Assembly: GCA_035711465.1 (NCBI GenBank)
Contig: DASTCC010000246.1
Span: 1-13,888 of the forward strand
Source of the DNA: DASTCC01 sp035711465
GTDB taxonomy: Bacteria > Acidobacteriota > Vicinamibacteria > Vicinamibacterales > SCN-69-37
DNA length: 13,888 bases
Direction: 5' to 3'
The notes beneath the pieces are model-generated. The model was not told where the DNA came from and did not search any database. It worked only from the letters and a program-made list of their open reading frames with translations. Below are positions 1 through 7,760 of this stretch, piece by piece (positions within the stretch are counted from its first letter, which is position 1; each line of letters starts with the position of its first letter). A program made the translations under genes and the position numbers.

Positions 1-262
1 GGCGATCGGGCAGGAGCAGCGCGAAGTGATAGAGCCCGAGCAGGCCACGTCGTGGCACCGCGCGCACGCCAGGTTTCTCGCGCAGCTCGAGCAGCGCGGT
101 CGCGGCGCCGCCGTGCGCACCGAGGCGCGCCGCGGGCCGGCCCGCGACGGTGAGCTCGTCGAGCCGCGCGAAGCCGATGACGTCTTCGTAGAAGAGGAGC
201 GATCGCCGGAGATCGGAGACCTGGAGGATGACGCGGCCGACGTGCATGCCGTCGCTCGCCAT
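1..262 (-). CDS. VOC-family (glyoxalase/extradiol dioxygenase-like) protein, N-terminal part
   Basis: The first 87 codons are visible, read leftward from an ATG at 262-260; the gene continues beyond base 1. The product opens with the typical VOC-module pattern: a beta strand MHVGRVILQVSDL with His7 at the usual first metal-ligand position, then a helix carrying SLLFYEDVIGF, and near the cut edge GLYHFALLLPDR with His79 at the second ligand position. This last motif resembles the CatE/catechol-2,3-dioxygenase-like branch, whose members have two VOC modules. Known members are metal-dependent dioxygenases, glyoxalases, isomerases or resistance proteins, so the substrate cannot be named. No in-frame ATG lies in the 13 codons upstream. 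A weak AGAAG precedes the start. The gene is divergent from the prolyl oligopeptidase. The family is fairly sure; the specific activity is not. Confidence 0.8.
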   Translation of the reverse strand, partial: MASDGMHVGRVILQVSDLRRSLLFYEDVIGFARLDELTVAGRPAARLGAHGGAATALLELREKPGVRAVPRRGLLGLYHFALLLPDR

Positions 263-292
263 GTTCTTCTGGAAGCATACGCGAAGACGACA

Positions 293-298
293 TAGATT
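293..298 (+). promoter_or_regulatory. candidate -10 hexamer, leaderless start of the prolyl oligopeptidase
   Basis: TAGATT (four of six matches to TATAAT, with the key A2 and T6) ends six bases before the ATG at 305. No Shine-Dalgarno sequence is present and no -35 is recognisable. Transcription would then begin at or near the start codon. On the opposite strand, TATGCT (reading 279 to 274) could serve the divergent VOC gene. The two promoters would then share about 42 bases. Confidence 0.35.
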
Positions 299-304
299 CA
301 GGTG

Positions 305-2419
305 ATGGATCGCGGAACGACAGTGCGGCCGCCGGCGACGCGAGCGGAGATCGTCGAGGATCTCCTGCACGGCGTGCGTGTGGTCGACGAGTACCGCTGG
401 CTCGAAGGCGACAACTCCAATTCCGCGGAGATGGGCCGAGTCACCGCCGAAGTGGCCGCCTGGACCGACGCACACAACGCCTACACGCGCGAGCTGCTCG
501 ATCGGCTTCCCGGCCGCGCCGCGCTCGAGAACCGCCTCCGTCCGCTGCTCGAAACCGGCTCGGTCTCGCTCCCCGATGTGCAGGGCCGTCGCTGCTTCTA
601 CGCCAAGCGCGAGGGCAGTCAGAACCAGCCGGTGATCTACTGGCGCGACGGCGTGGACGCGCCCGACCGCGTCCTCATCGATCCGGCGGCGCTCGATCCG
701 AGCGGGCTCACCACCGTCGAGTGGATCTCGCCGTCGCAGGACGGCACCCGCCTCGCCTTCGGCACCTTCCGCGCTGGCGACGAGAACACGATCCTGCGCC
801 TCATCGACGTGGATGCCGGCGCGACGCTGCCGCTCGAGATTCCCAACAAGACGCAGTCGCCCGATTGGCTGCCGGATGGTTCCGGCTTCGTCTACCACAA
901 CCTCGCCGATCACAAGGACCCGTACACCGGCCGCATTCGCTTCCACCGCCTCGGCACCGATCCCGCCGGCGACGCCGTGATCTTCCGGCAGTTCACCAGG
1001 GAAGAAGACGCGGCGCTGGCGACGACGTGGGGACCGTTCGCGTCCTTGTCCGAGGATGGCCGGTGGCTCCTGCTCGGCTACTGGATCGACACGCGCTCGA
1101 ACGATCTCTGGCTCCTCGATTTCGATCGCTGGCGGCAGACGGGCGACGCCCCGCGCCGGGTCGTGTCGGTTGGCGTCGCCGGTCTCGCGTCCGGCACCGT
1201 CATCGACGACGTCATCTTCCTGCAGACGACGAAGGGCGCGCCGAACGGACGCGTCGTCGCCGCGTCGGTCGCCGATCCGGAGGCGTGGCGGGTCGTCGTC
1301 CCCGAACGTCCGGACGCGGTGATCGAAGGCGTGGCGTTCGGCAAAGGCGTGATCGCCGTCACCTACCTTCGCGATGCCGCCAGCGTCGTCGAGGTGTTCG
1401 GTCTCGACGGCCGGCCGACGGGCGCGCTCGCGCAGCCCGGCATCGGGACCGCCGCCGTCGCGGCCGAACAGGATCGCACCGAGGCCTTTCTGCAGTTCAC
1501 GAGCTTCAACTATCCGACGACGATCTTCCGCGTCGACCTGGCCGCGCCGGCTTCGGCGCCGGTGAAGTGGGCGCAGCCCGAGGCGCCCGTCGATCCAGAG
1601 ACGGTCGAGGTGGAACAGGTGTGGTACCCGTCGAAGGACGGCACGCGGGTCAGCATGTTCCTAGTCCACGGCAAGGGACTGCAGCGGTCGCCGGACACGC
1701 CGACGATTCTCGAAGGTTACGGCGGCTTCAACATCAACCTGACGCCGGCATTCACGCCGAGCCTGTTTCAGTGGTTCGAAGCCGGCGGGCTCTACGCGAT
1801 GCCGAACCTGCGCGGCGGCGGCGAATACGGCGACGCGTGGCACGAAGCGGGCATGCTCGAGCGCAAGCAGAACACCTTCGACGACTTCATCGCCGCCGCC
1901 GAATGGCTGATCGCGACCGGCCGGACGAGCTCGGAGAAGCTCGCGATACGCGGCGGGTCGAACGGCGGCCTGCTCACCGGAGCCGTGATCACCCAGCGGC
2001 CCGAGCTCGTTCGCGCGGCGATCATCGCCGTGCCGCTCCTCGACATGCTGCGCTACCAGGATTTCCTGATGGCGCGCTACTGGGTCCCGGAATACGGAAC
2101 GGCCGAGGATCCCGATCAGTTCGCGGTGCTGCTGCGCTACTCGCCCTACCACCGCATCGTCGCCGGCACGCGCTACCCGGCGGTGTTTCTCACCGCGGGC
2201 GAGTACGACACGCGCGTCCACGCCATGCACGCACGGAAGATGGCCGCCCGTCTCCAGGCGGCTACGGCCTCCGATCCCGCCGAACGTCCGGTGCTCCTCT
2301 GGGTCGATCGCGAAGCCGGTCATGGCCAGGGGAAGCCGCTCAACCTGCGCCTGCGCGACGCCGTCGATCAACGGCTGTTTCTGATGTGGCAGCTCGGGAT
2401 GCTTCCGGCGACGTCGTGA
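305..2419 (+). CDS. prolyl oligopeptidase (peptidase family S9A)
   Basis: The 704-aa product matches the family's usual length of about 700. The N-terminus has the S9A landmark DEYRWLEGDNS (residues 28-38). A beta-propeller should span roughly residues 75-430, and the alpha/beta-hydrolase domain follows. Family motifs there are GGFNI (from 473), NLRGGGEYG (501-509) and the nucleophile elbow GGSNGG with Ser552. Asp635 in GEYDTRV and His673 in EAGHGQGKP complete the triad. Family members cut after proline in short peptides. There is no signal peptide or membrane segment, so a cytoplasmic peptide-recycling role is likely. A GTG three bases upstream (302) is an alternative start. I prefer ATG 305 because of its spacing from a -10-like hexamer; there is no clear ribosome-binding site for either. 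The following gene is 104 bases away. Confidence 0.95.
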   Translation: MDRGTTVRPPATRAEIVEDLLHGVRVVDEYRWLEGDNSNSAEMGRVTAEVAAWTDAHNAYTRELLDRLPGRAALENRLRPLLETGSVSLPDVQGRRCFYAKREGSQNQPVIYWRDGVDAPDRVLIDPAALDPSGLTTVEWISPSQDGTRLAFGTFRAGDENTILRLIDVDAGATLPLEIPNKTQSPDWLPDGSGFVYHNLADHKDPYTGRIRFHRLGTDPAGDAVIFRQFTREEDAALATTWGPFASLSEDGRWLLLGYWIDTRSNDLWLLDFDRWRQTGDAPRRVVSVGVAGLASGTVIDDVIFLQTTKGAPNGRVVAASVADPEAWRVVVPERPDAVIEGVAFGKGVIAVTYLRDAASVVEVFGLDGRPTGALAQPGIGTAAVAAEQDRTEAFLQFTSFNYPTTIFRVDLAAPASAPVKWAQPEAPVDPETVEVEQVWYPSKDGTRVSMFLVHGKGLQRSPDTPTILEGYGGFNINLTPAFTPSLFQWFEAGGLYAMPNLRGGGEYGDAWHEAGMLERKQNTFDDFIAAAEWLIATGRTSSEKLAIRGGSNGGLLTGAVITQRPELVRAAIIAVPLLDMLRYQDFLMARYWVPEYGTAEDPDQFAVLLRYSPYHRIVAGTRYPAVFLTAGEYDTRVHAMHARKMAARLQAATASDPAERPVLLWVDREAGHGQGKPLNLRLRDAVDQRLFLMWQLGMLPATS

Positions 2420-2508
2420 ATCCGGTGGGCCACGGCGATCGCCGCGGCCTGCGGATTCAAGATCGTCAGCGGCGGTCCGATTGTGTCTCTGGCGGCAGCA
2501 CCCGCCGT

Positions 2509-2514
2509 GAGAGG
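2509..2514 (+). promoter_or_regulatory. Shine-Dalgarno site deciding the GTG start of the EAL-HDOD gene
   Basis: GAGAGG sits nine bases before the GTG at 2524. The reading frame is open far upstream (inside the prolyl oligopeptidase gene), so this site is what fixes the start. The resulting N-terminus, SVLVARQPILDRERRVFAYE, begins exactly where the EAL fold begins in related proteins. Confidence 0.6.
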
Positions 2515-2523
2515 TCAGCCCGC

Positions 2524-3741
2524 GTGTCAGTCCTGGTCGCCCGTCAGCCGATTCTCGACCGCGAACGGCGTGTGTTCGCGTACGAACTCCTGATGCGCCC
2601 GATCGACGCCGTCGAGGGCGTCTCGTCCTACGAGTCGCAGACCGCCGGCCCGGCGATCGCCGACCTGATCCGGACCATCGGGTTCGAGACGCTCACCAAC
2701 GGCAAGCCCGCATTCATCGATCTCGATGCCTCGCAGCATCTCGACGAGCACGTCCTTCCCGGGCCGCGCCGCATCGTCGTCGAGGTGCCCGGCGTGCTCG
2801 AGGCGGATCCACGCGTGATCGACGCGTGCCGCGAGCTGCGCGACGCCGGATATGCGGTCGCGCTCGAGGACTTCGTGATGTCGGAGTCGGGGCGCAAGCT
2901 GCTCGAGGTCGCCGACTTCGCGAAGATGGACTTTCTGTCGACGCCAAGCCATCAGGCCGAAGCGTGTCTCGCGGTCGCGAAGAGCCACGATGCGGCGCTC
3001 ATCGCCACCAGGGTCGAAGCGACGGAAGTCTTCGACGAGGCGATCCGCGAAGGCTTCACGCACGTGCAGGGCTATTTCTTCGAACAGCCGAAGCGCCAGC
3101 CGGGTGGCATCCTGAAGCCGAATCAGATGATCGCGCTTCGTCTGCTGCGGGCGCTCGGCGATCCCGATCTCGGCGTCGCCAAGCTCGAGGACCTGGTGAA
3201 GCGCGACGCGGCGCTCAGTCATCGCGTGCTGCGGATGGCCAACTCCGCGGCGCTCGCGCAGGCGCGCGAAGTCACCTCGATCGGCCACGCGCTGATGCTC
3301 GTCGGCCGCGACACCGTCCGGCGATGGGCGTCGTACCTGGCGATGGCGGATCTCAGCGCCGGCGCGCACCGCGAGCTGTTGTTGATGGCGGTGGTGCGCG
3401 CACGGTTCTGCGAGCTGCTGGCGCGCGCGCGCGACGGCGAGGATGCCGGAGGCGGCGGCTTTCTGGTCGGCTTGTGCTCGCTGCTGGACGTGATGCTCGA
3501 TCGGCCGATGGCGTCGGTGCTCGAAGAGCTCTCGCTCGCGCCGGACATCGTCTCGGCGCTGGTCGGCCACGACAATCCCTGGCGGCAGCTGCTCGACTCG
3601 GTGATTGCGTACGAGCGGGCTGACTGGGAGACGTGTCTGCCTCTGGCGCGTCAGGCCGGGCTGAGCCGCGACAGTCTTCCCAAGGCCTATCTGGAAGCGC
3701 TCCGCTGGGGGCAGGAGCTGCGGGCGCCGGTCGCGGCCTGA
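2524..3741 (+). CDS. EAL and HDOD domain signalling protein with degenerate EAL site
   Basis: The protein has 405 aa, the usual size for YuxH-like EAL-HDOD proteins. Residues 1-200 are an EAL fold: FAYELLMR (18-25, in place of EALxR), FIDLD (64-68, where active enzymes have an FINxS-type Asn), VEVP with Glu87, ALEDF (113-117, in place of the DDFG catalytic loop), AKMDF with Lys134 and Asp136, and QGYFFEQP (182-189). Missing the Asn and the DDFG pattern, it probably does not hydrolyse cyclic di-GMP and may act as a binding or scaffold module. Residues 200-400 are an HDOD domain: LEDLVKRDAALSHRVLRMANS (221-241), then TSIGHALMLVG. HDOD domains resemble HD phosphohydrolases without the metal site and are used in signalling. 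It follows the peptidase gene by 104 bases with its own ribosome site. Its partner and signal are unknown. Confidence 0.92.
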   Translation: MSVLVARQPILDRERRVFAYELLMRPIDAVEGVSSYESQTAGPAIADLIRTIGFETLTNGKPAFIDLDASQHLDEHVLPGPRRIVVEVPGVLEADPRVIDACRELRDAGYAVALEDFVMSESGRKLLEVADFAKMDFLSTPSHQAEACLAVAKSHDAALIATRVEATEVFDEAIREGFTHVQGYFFEQPKRQPGGILKPNQMIALRLLRALGDPDLGVAKLEDLVKRDAALSHRVLRMANSAALAQAREVTSIGHALMLVGRDTVRRWASYLAMADLSAGAHRELLLMAVVRARFCELLARARDGEDAGGGGFLVGLCSLLDVMLDRPMASVLEELSLAPDIVSALVGHDNPWRQLLDSVIAYERADWETCLPLARQAGLSRDSLPKAYLEALRWGQELRAPVAA

Positions 3742-3756
3742 CGCCGCGTCCCGGCG
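3742..3756. terminator. small GC hairpin between convergent genes
   Basis: Directly after the TGA of the EAL-HDOD gene comes CGCCG, a five-base loop, then CGGCG. This sits in the 27-base gap between convergent genes. There is no T-tract on either side, so it is only a weak candidate for a bidirectional terminator or 3'-end stabiliser. Confidence 0.25.
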
Positions 3757-3768
3757 GTTGCGCGATCG

Positions 3769-3930
3769 TTACTCGGCAGCCGCAGCCTTGCGCTGGGCCA
3801 TCTCCTGCTGGGTGCGGAAAATGCTGCACCAATCCTTGTGTTCGGCGATGGGCATCCCGCATTCCACGCAAATCCGCACGCGCTGCGTGGGCTCAGGCTT
3901 TTTACCGAACAGCTTGTTGAGGAACGTCAT
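3769..3930 (-). CDS. 53-aa small protein with Cys/His metal-binding-like motif
   Basis: I do not recognise a named family. The start is the ATG at 3930-3928, preceded at eight bases by GGAG, in preference to an upstream in-frame ATG at 3990 that would add 20 residues. The basic N-terminal stretch MTFLNKLFGKKPEPTQ precedes a compact motif, C21-x2-C24-x6-H31-x3-C35, inside RICVECGMPIAEHKDWC. Its four potential ligands look like a small zinc knuckle. The C-terminus is a short charged helix, QQEMAQRKAAAAE. The gene lies 145 bases downstream of the M1 peptidase on the same strand and is convergent with the EAL-HDOD gene. Zinc binding is inferred from spacing alone. Nucleic-acid or protein contact would be guesswork. 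Confidence 0.75.
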   Translation of the reverse strand: MTFLNKLFGKKPEPTQRVRICVECGMPIAEHKDWCSIFRTQQEMAQRKAAAAE

Positions 3931-4075
3931 CGCATCGACTCCATGAGCGCGGCGCCACGGCCGCAGCTCTCCCGGGGCGTTACTAGTCACGTTACGAGAT
4001 CGGTCGTCCGGCAGTTCGATCCGGCCCCGTCGTTGGTGGTTGGACGATGCCGGACAGTCGGAAGTTGGCTCGATC
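3931..4075. other. 145-base spacer, no gene
   Basis: The spacer lies between the M1 peptidase stop and the small protein start, both on the minus strand. It has an 8-bp inverted repeat, GTCCGGCA at 4006-4013 and TGCCGGAC at 4048-4055, separated by 34 bases. No T-tract follows and no convincing promoter is visible. Confidence 0.4.
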
Positions 4076-6658
4076 CTAATTCAACAACTTCGACGCTCTG
4101 AACAGGTTATCGGCCGACGACAACAGCACCCATCGCAGCCGCGGCGGGTAGTCGGGCGGCAAGGCGTCGATGAAGGCGCGCACTTCCGCCGCCGTCTGGA
4201 CGCTCTGGTAGCCGCTGAGTGCGGCGTCGGTCCACCGCTTCGGGAAGAAGATGTCGCCCGTACGCTGGATTTCCCGGACCAGCTCGAGCGATGGCTTGAC
4301 GTATCGCCGCGACGATCCGGCGCGCAGCGGATGATTGAGGTTGCCGAGCGCTTCCAGGACCCAGGCCTCTCGCTGCCGGTTGACGACGTCCTTCAGGCTC
4401 TCGAAGAAGCGATCGCGAACGGCCTGATCCGCCGACACCGACGGCACCACGAACGCGAAGCGCGCTTTGCGATCGGGATTCTTGATCCGCTCGAGCTGGG
4501 TGCGGAGCATCTCGGTCGCGTCCGGCACGTCGCGGAGCGCGAGTCCGAGCGCGAGGCCGATCTCGTCGGACTCGGCGAGCGGCAAGCCGGGAATCTTCTC
4601 GTCGCGGCGCCAGAGCCGGCCGAGCCAGGCAATCGTCTCCGGCGTCGTCGCGACGCTCCTCAGCGTGTTGAACCATGCGGCCTTGAGGCTGGTCGTGCCG
4701 GCGCGCGTCATGCCGTTGCGCAGCAGCGCCTCGAGCCGCGGCGCCAGCGCCGCGCGGTCGTCGGCGGGTGTGAAGCGCCAGAAGATCGCCGAGATGCTGC
4801 CGAGCAGATCGGCGACGTTGAGCTCGTCCGACTCTCCGGGCAGCGCGTCCATGAGCGCCTCGAACATGCGCGACGGCGCGATCTGGCCTTCGAGCATCGC
4901 CTCCCACAAGGTCACGTGCGCGGCGCCGCGCGTCAGCGCGCCCGGCAAGCGCGGCCACGACGTCAGCAGCGACTCGATGGTCATCGGATCCAGGGTGAAG
5001 TAGCCATAGCCGAGGCCGCCGCCGGTCGGCAGCACCCATTTGGGCGCGGGAAGTCCAATCGCGTCCCTGACCTCGGTCGTCTGCGCGTTCAGCGCGATGT
5101 CGAACGATCGGACGCCGTTCGCGCCGCCGATCTCGACCTGAAGCCGCTCCGGCCACAGCAGGCCGCGGCCGCGAGGATCTTCCTGCCGGAATGCGAGACG
5201 CGTGATGCGGCCGCCGGCGGTTTCGATCTCGGTCCGGATCGTCGGGCGGCCCGGCTCCTCGACCCAGGCCCGGCTCCAGGACACGAGATCGGTCGGCGTC
5301 TTCGCGTCGAGCACGGCCACCAGATCGGACCAGGTCGCGTTGCCGAACGCGTGCGCCTTCAGGTATTCACGAAGGCCGTCGCGCATCGCGTCCTCGCCGA
5401 TGAGGCGCTCGAGCTGCCGCATCATGATCGGCGCCTTCTGATAGATGATGGCGCCGTAGAGCGAGCCGGCTTCGTGGAGATTGGCGAGGTCCTGGCGGAT
5501 CGGATTGGCGCCTTCGGTGCGGTCCACGCCGTAGGCGGATGGATAGTGGCTCAGCAGGAACCGCAGATCGTGGTTCACGTCGGGGAACGACGGGTTCACG
5601 ATCTTGGCCGCCATGAAGTTGGCGAAGACCTCCTTCATCCACACGTCGTTGAACCAGCGCATCGTCACCAGGTCGCCGAACCACATGTGCGCGGTCTCGT
5701 GCGCGATCAGGCTGGCGCGGCCGAGCACCTGGTTCTTGGTCGCGTTCTCGTCGAGGAACAGGCTGGTGGCGTTGTAGAAGACCGCGCCGGGGTGCTCCAT
5801 GCCGCCGAACTGGAACGATGGGATGGCGACGAAGTCGAACTTGCCGAACGGATAGGGAATGCCCGTGTAGTTTTCAAGCCAGGCGAGCGCGCTCGCGTGC
5901 AGGTCGAAAATCGCGTCCTTGTTGCGCGCGACCTTTTCGGCGTCGGTCTCGCGATGGAACAGGTGATAGATGCGGCCGTTGCGTTCGGCCGCTTCGGTCT
6001 TGAAGTCGCCGGCGGCGAACGTGAACAGGTAGGTCGGGATCGGCTCGGTCTCGTCGAAGATCAACCCCGAACGGCCGGGCGCGTTGATGCTGCCCGCCTG
6101 CCGGCCGTTGGCGACGCCGGTCCATCCGGGCGGCAGGTTGAGCACCAGCCGCCACCGCGCCTTGAGATCCGGTTGATCGAACACCGGCATCGCCAGCGAG
6201 GCGCGGGCCGGCACGAACAGCGCGTAGAGAAAATCGTCCTGTCGATTGAGCGACGCATCACCAGCCAGGAACTCGATGCGGATCGCGTTCTCTCCGGCCA
6301 CCAGGGCCGACGCCGGAATCACCAGATGGTCGTTCCGCACGAGCGGCGTCAGCGTCTGAGCGTTGGCGGTGACCGACACCACCCGCTCGGCCGGCTGGGC
6401 GAAGTCGAAGGCCAGCGGCTTGGTCGCGTCCGCGAGCGAGAACGTCGCCAGCACTTCGCCGCGAATCGTCTCGGTGCGGACCGCGGGGACGCGGAAGGTG
6501 ACCTCGTACTTGAGGTCGCGGATCCGCGCCGCCCGCTCCTGCGCCAGCGTCAATGGAATTCCGGCATCGGGGAATTCGACGCTCTGCCGGCGCAGATACA
6601 CGAGCGTGAAGACAACGACGACGGCAAGCACAAGGATGCCAAGAAGCCAGCGGGCCAC
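4076..6658 (-). CDS. membrane-anchored M1 family zinc aminopeptidase
   Basis: The 860-aa product begins with a single hydrophobic segment, residues 4-21 after MAR, followed by YLRRQ. This looks like an uncleaved signal anchor that leaves the enzyme on the outer face of the inner membrane. An M1 N-terminal beta domain follows (about 45-230). The exopeptidase motif is GGMEHPG (285-291, in place of GAMEN). The zinc site is HETAH (320-324) with the third ligand Glu343 in NDVWMKEVFANFM. Residues from about 530 to the end fit the helical ERAP1-like C-terminal domain. M1 enzymes remove N-terminal residues from peptides. The start is GTG 6658: no in-frame ATG is nearby, there is no ribosome site, and TACAAT lies six bases upstream. 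The gene follows the patatin gene across a 180-base spacer made largely of 9-bp repeats. Confidence 0.95.
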   Translation of the reverse strand: MARWLLGILVLAVVVVFTLVYLRRQSVEFPDAGIPLTLAQERAARIRDLKYEVTFRVPAVRTETIRGEVLATFSLADATKPLAFDFAQPAERVVSVTANAQTLTPLVRNDHLVIPASALVAGENAIRIEFLAGDASLNRQDDFLYALFVPARASLAMPVFDQPDLKARWRLVLNLPPGWTGVANGRQAGSINAPGRSGLIFDETEPIPTYLFTFAAGDFKTEAAERNGRIYHLFHRETDAEKVARNKDAIFDLHASALAWLENYTGIPYPFGKFDFVAIPSFQFGGMEHPGAVFYNATSLFLDENATKNQVLGRASLIAHETAHMWFGDLVTMRWFNDVWMKEVFANFMAAKIVNPSFPDVNHDLRFLLSHYPSAYGVDRTEGANPIRQDLANLHEAGSLYGAIIYQKAPIMMRQLERLIGEDAMRDGLREYLKAHAFGNATWSDLVAVLDAKTPTDLVSWSRAWVEEPGRPTIRTEIETAGGRITRLAFRQEDPRGRGLLWPERLQVEIGGANGVRSFDIALNAQTTEVRDAIGLPAPKWVLPTGGGLGYGYFTLDPMTIESLLTSWPRLPGALTRGAAHVTLWEAMLEGQIAPSRMFEALMDALPGESDELNVADLLGSISAIFWRFTPADDRAALAPRLEALLRNGMTRAGTTSLKAAWFNTLRSVATTPETIAWLGRLWRRDEKIPGLPLAESDEIGLALGLALRDVPDATEMLRTQLERIKNPDRKARFAFVVPSVSADQAVRDRFFESLKDVVNRQREAWVLEALGNLNHPLRAGSSRRYVKPSLELVREIQRTGDIFFPKRWTDAALSGYQSVQTAAEVRAFIDALPPDYPPRLRWVLLSSADNLFRASKLLN

Positions 6659-6664
6659 GCATGG

Positions 6665-6670
6665 ATTGTA
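6665..6670 (-). promoter_or_regulatory. candidate -10 hexamer, leaderless start of the M1 peptidase
   Basis: Read on the minus strand this is TACAAT, five of six to TATAAT, ending six bases before the GTG start at 6658. No Shine-Dalgarno sequence is present. Bases where a -35 would fall belong to the 9-bp repeat array, and no TTGACA-like box can be seen. Confidence 0.45.
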
Positions 6671-6672
6671 AC

Positions 6673-6834
6673 GGGTACGACAGGTACGACAGGTACGACG
6701 GGTACGACGGACGTCCGATGACGAGGGGTGACGAGGCCAGGAATTCGTCGGGACCGACGCTCTGCGTCAATCAGCGTCCCGTCGTACCCGTCGTACCCGT
6801 CGTACCTGTCGTACCTGTCGTACCTGTCGTCCCC
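6673..6834. repeat. inverted pair of 9-bp tandem repeat arrays
   Basis: The left array at 6673-6708 is four copies of RGGTACGAC. The right array at 6781-6834 is six copies of its reverse complement GTCGTACCY, with the last copy altered to GTCGTCCCC. A 72-base centre (6709-6780) includes the palindrome GGACGTCC at 6709-6716. The arrays can pair over about 36 bp. The element fills the gap between the patatin stop (right end four bases away) and the -10 of the M1 gene (left end two bases away). There is no T-tract, target duplication or encoded protein. It could act as a transcript-end structure, a protein-binding array or a mobile short repeat. Confidence 0.9.
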
Positions 6835-6838
6835 GTCG

Positions 6839-7756
6839 TTACTTGTCGAACGCTTCGAACACGGCCTGCCGACCACGCGCGGCGGCATCGCGGAGACGCC
6901 GGGCATCGCGCTCGAGCTTGCTGATGTGCAGGCCCGAGACGCTGATCGCGTGTACTTCGGCCTGGCCGCGCGGGCTGCGGCCGGCGTCGATCGAACGGAC
7001 GATCTCGGCGTAGGGCTTCGCGCGATCGAGATAGCGTTCGGCGAGGGCCGGCGACAGCCGCCGCAGGCGCGGGCCGACGAAGTGACGGTCGAACGCCGAC
7101 GGCCGCGCCCGCATCTCGCCGCCGCGGGTGCGCAGCACGAGCACGTGCGAGTGGCCGCCGGATTCGGCCGCGGCGAGCGGGATCGGCTCGGTGAGCGACG
7201 CGTCGAGCAGGCGGCGGCCGCGATACACCGCCGGCCCGCCGGCGACGATCGGCATCGTCGCGCTCGCGCGCAGCGCCGCGAGCAGGTCGGCCGCGTCGCC
7301 GAAGCCGTCGAACATCACCGCCATCTGCGTGTCGACATCGGTGGCGAGCACGTGCAGCGGCGAGGCCGCCGCGAAGACGCGGGCGACGTCGAGCGGCTTG
7401 CGGCGGCAGGCGATCTCGTCGAGCAGGAAGCCGAGGTTGACGATCGGGCGGCCGCCGAGGACGCGGAGCAGGCTGATGAAGCGCGCGTTGTTGATGTCCT
7501 CGTAGTAGATGGTCGTCCCGAGGCGTGCCTGGCCGGCCAGGAAATAGGCGGCGTTGATCGCGCCGGCAGACGATCCGTAGACCGCGTCGAACGCGTCGGT
7601 GAGGCCGAGCTCCTCGAGGGCCGACACCATGCCGGCCGAGATCACGCCGCGCATCGCGCCGCCTTCGACGGCCAGCGCGACGTTCGCGCCGTCGCCGTGC
7701 GGCCGCCGGCTGCGCCGCGCTCCGCGGGCGCGGAGCAACTCGACGAGCGCGCTCAT
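6839..7756 (-). CDS. patatin-like phospholipase/lipid acyl hydrolase
   Basis: The 305-aa product shows the patatin core. ALAVEGGAMRGV (27-38) holds the glycine-rich oxyanion segment. YGSSAGAINAAYF carries the GxSxG nucleophile Ser63. LLDASLTEPIP supplies the catalytic Asp185 in a D-A-S context, where D-G-G or D-G-A is usual. Family members hydrolyse acyl esters of phospholipids or neutral lipids with a Ser-Asp dyad. No signal peptide is visible; the N-terminus is Arg-rich, so it is probably cytoplasmic or peripheral. The ATG lies four bases after the acetamidase TAG, with no strong ribosome site, which suggests translational coupling. The stop is followed almost at once by the 9-bp repeat element. 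The substrate is unknown. Confidence 0.9.
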   Translation of the reverse strand: MSALVELLRARGARRSRRPHGDGANVALAVEGGAMRGVISAGMVSALEELGLTDAFDAVYGSSAGAINAAYFLAGQARLGTTIYYEDINNARFISLLRVLGGRPIVNLGFLLDEIACRRKPLDVARVFAAASPLHVLATDVDTQMAVMFDGFGDAADLLAALRASATMPIVAGGPAVYRGRRLLDASLTEPIPLAAAESGGHSHVLVLRTRGGEMRARPSAFDRHFVGPRLRRLSPALAERYLDRAKPYAEIVRSIDAGRSPRGQAEVHAISVSGLHISKLERDARRLRDAAARGRQAVFEAFDK

Positions 7757-7760
7757 ATCG

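Noticed and set aside
2527..3570. A 347-codon minus-strand frame opposite the EAL-HDOD gene
   Set aside because: It has no recognisable domain and has the His/Arg/Asp-rich composition of antisense frames. The plus strand has a coherent two-domain protein of standard length.
4006..4055. 8-bp inverted repeat downstream of the M1 peptidase as terminator
   Set aside because: The loop is 34 bases and no T-tract follows. An 8-bp match can occur by chance in GC-rich sequence.
4040..6721. An 893-codon open frame on the plus strand opposite the M1 peptidase
   Set aside because: It is the antisense shadow of a GC-rich gene. Its product is Arg/His/Glu-rich without domain motifs, while the minus strand encodes clear HETAH and GGMEHPG motifs. 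It ends in codons of the 9-bp repeat.
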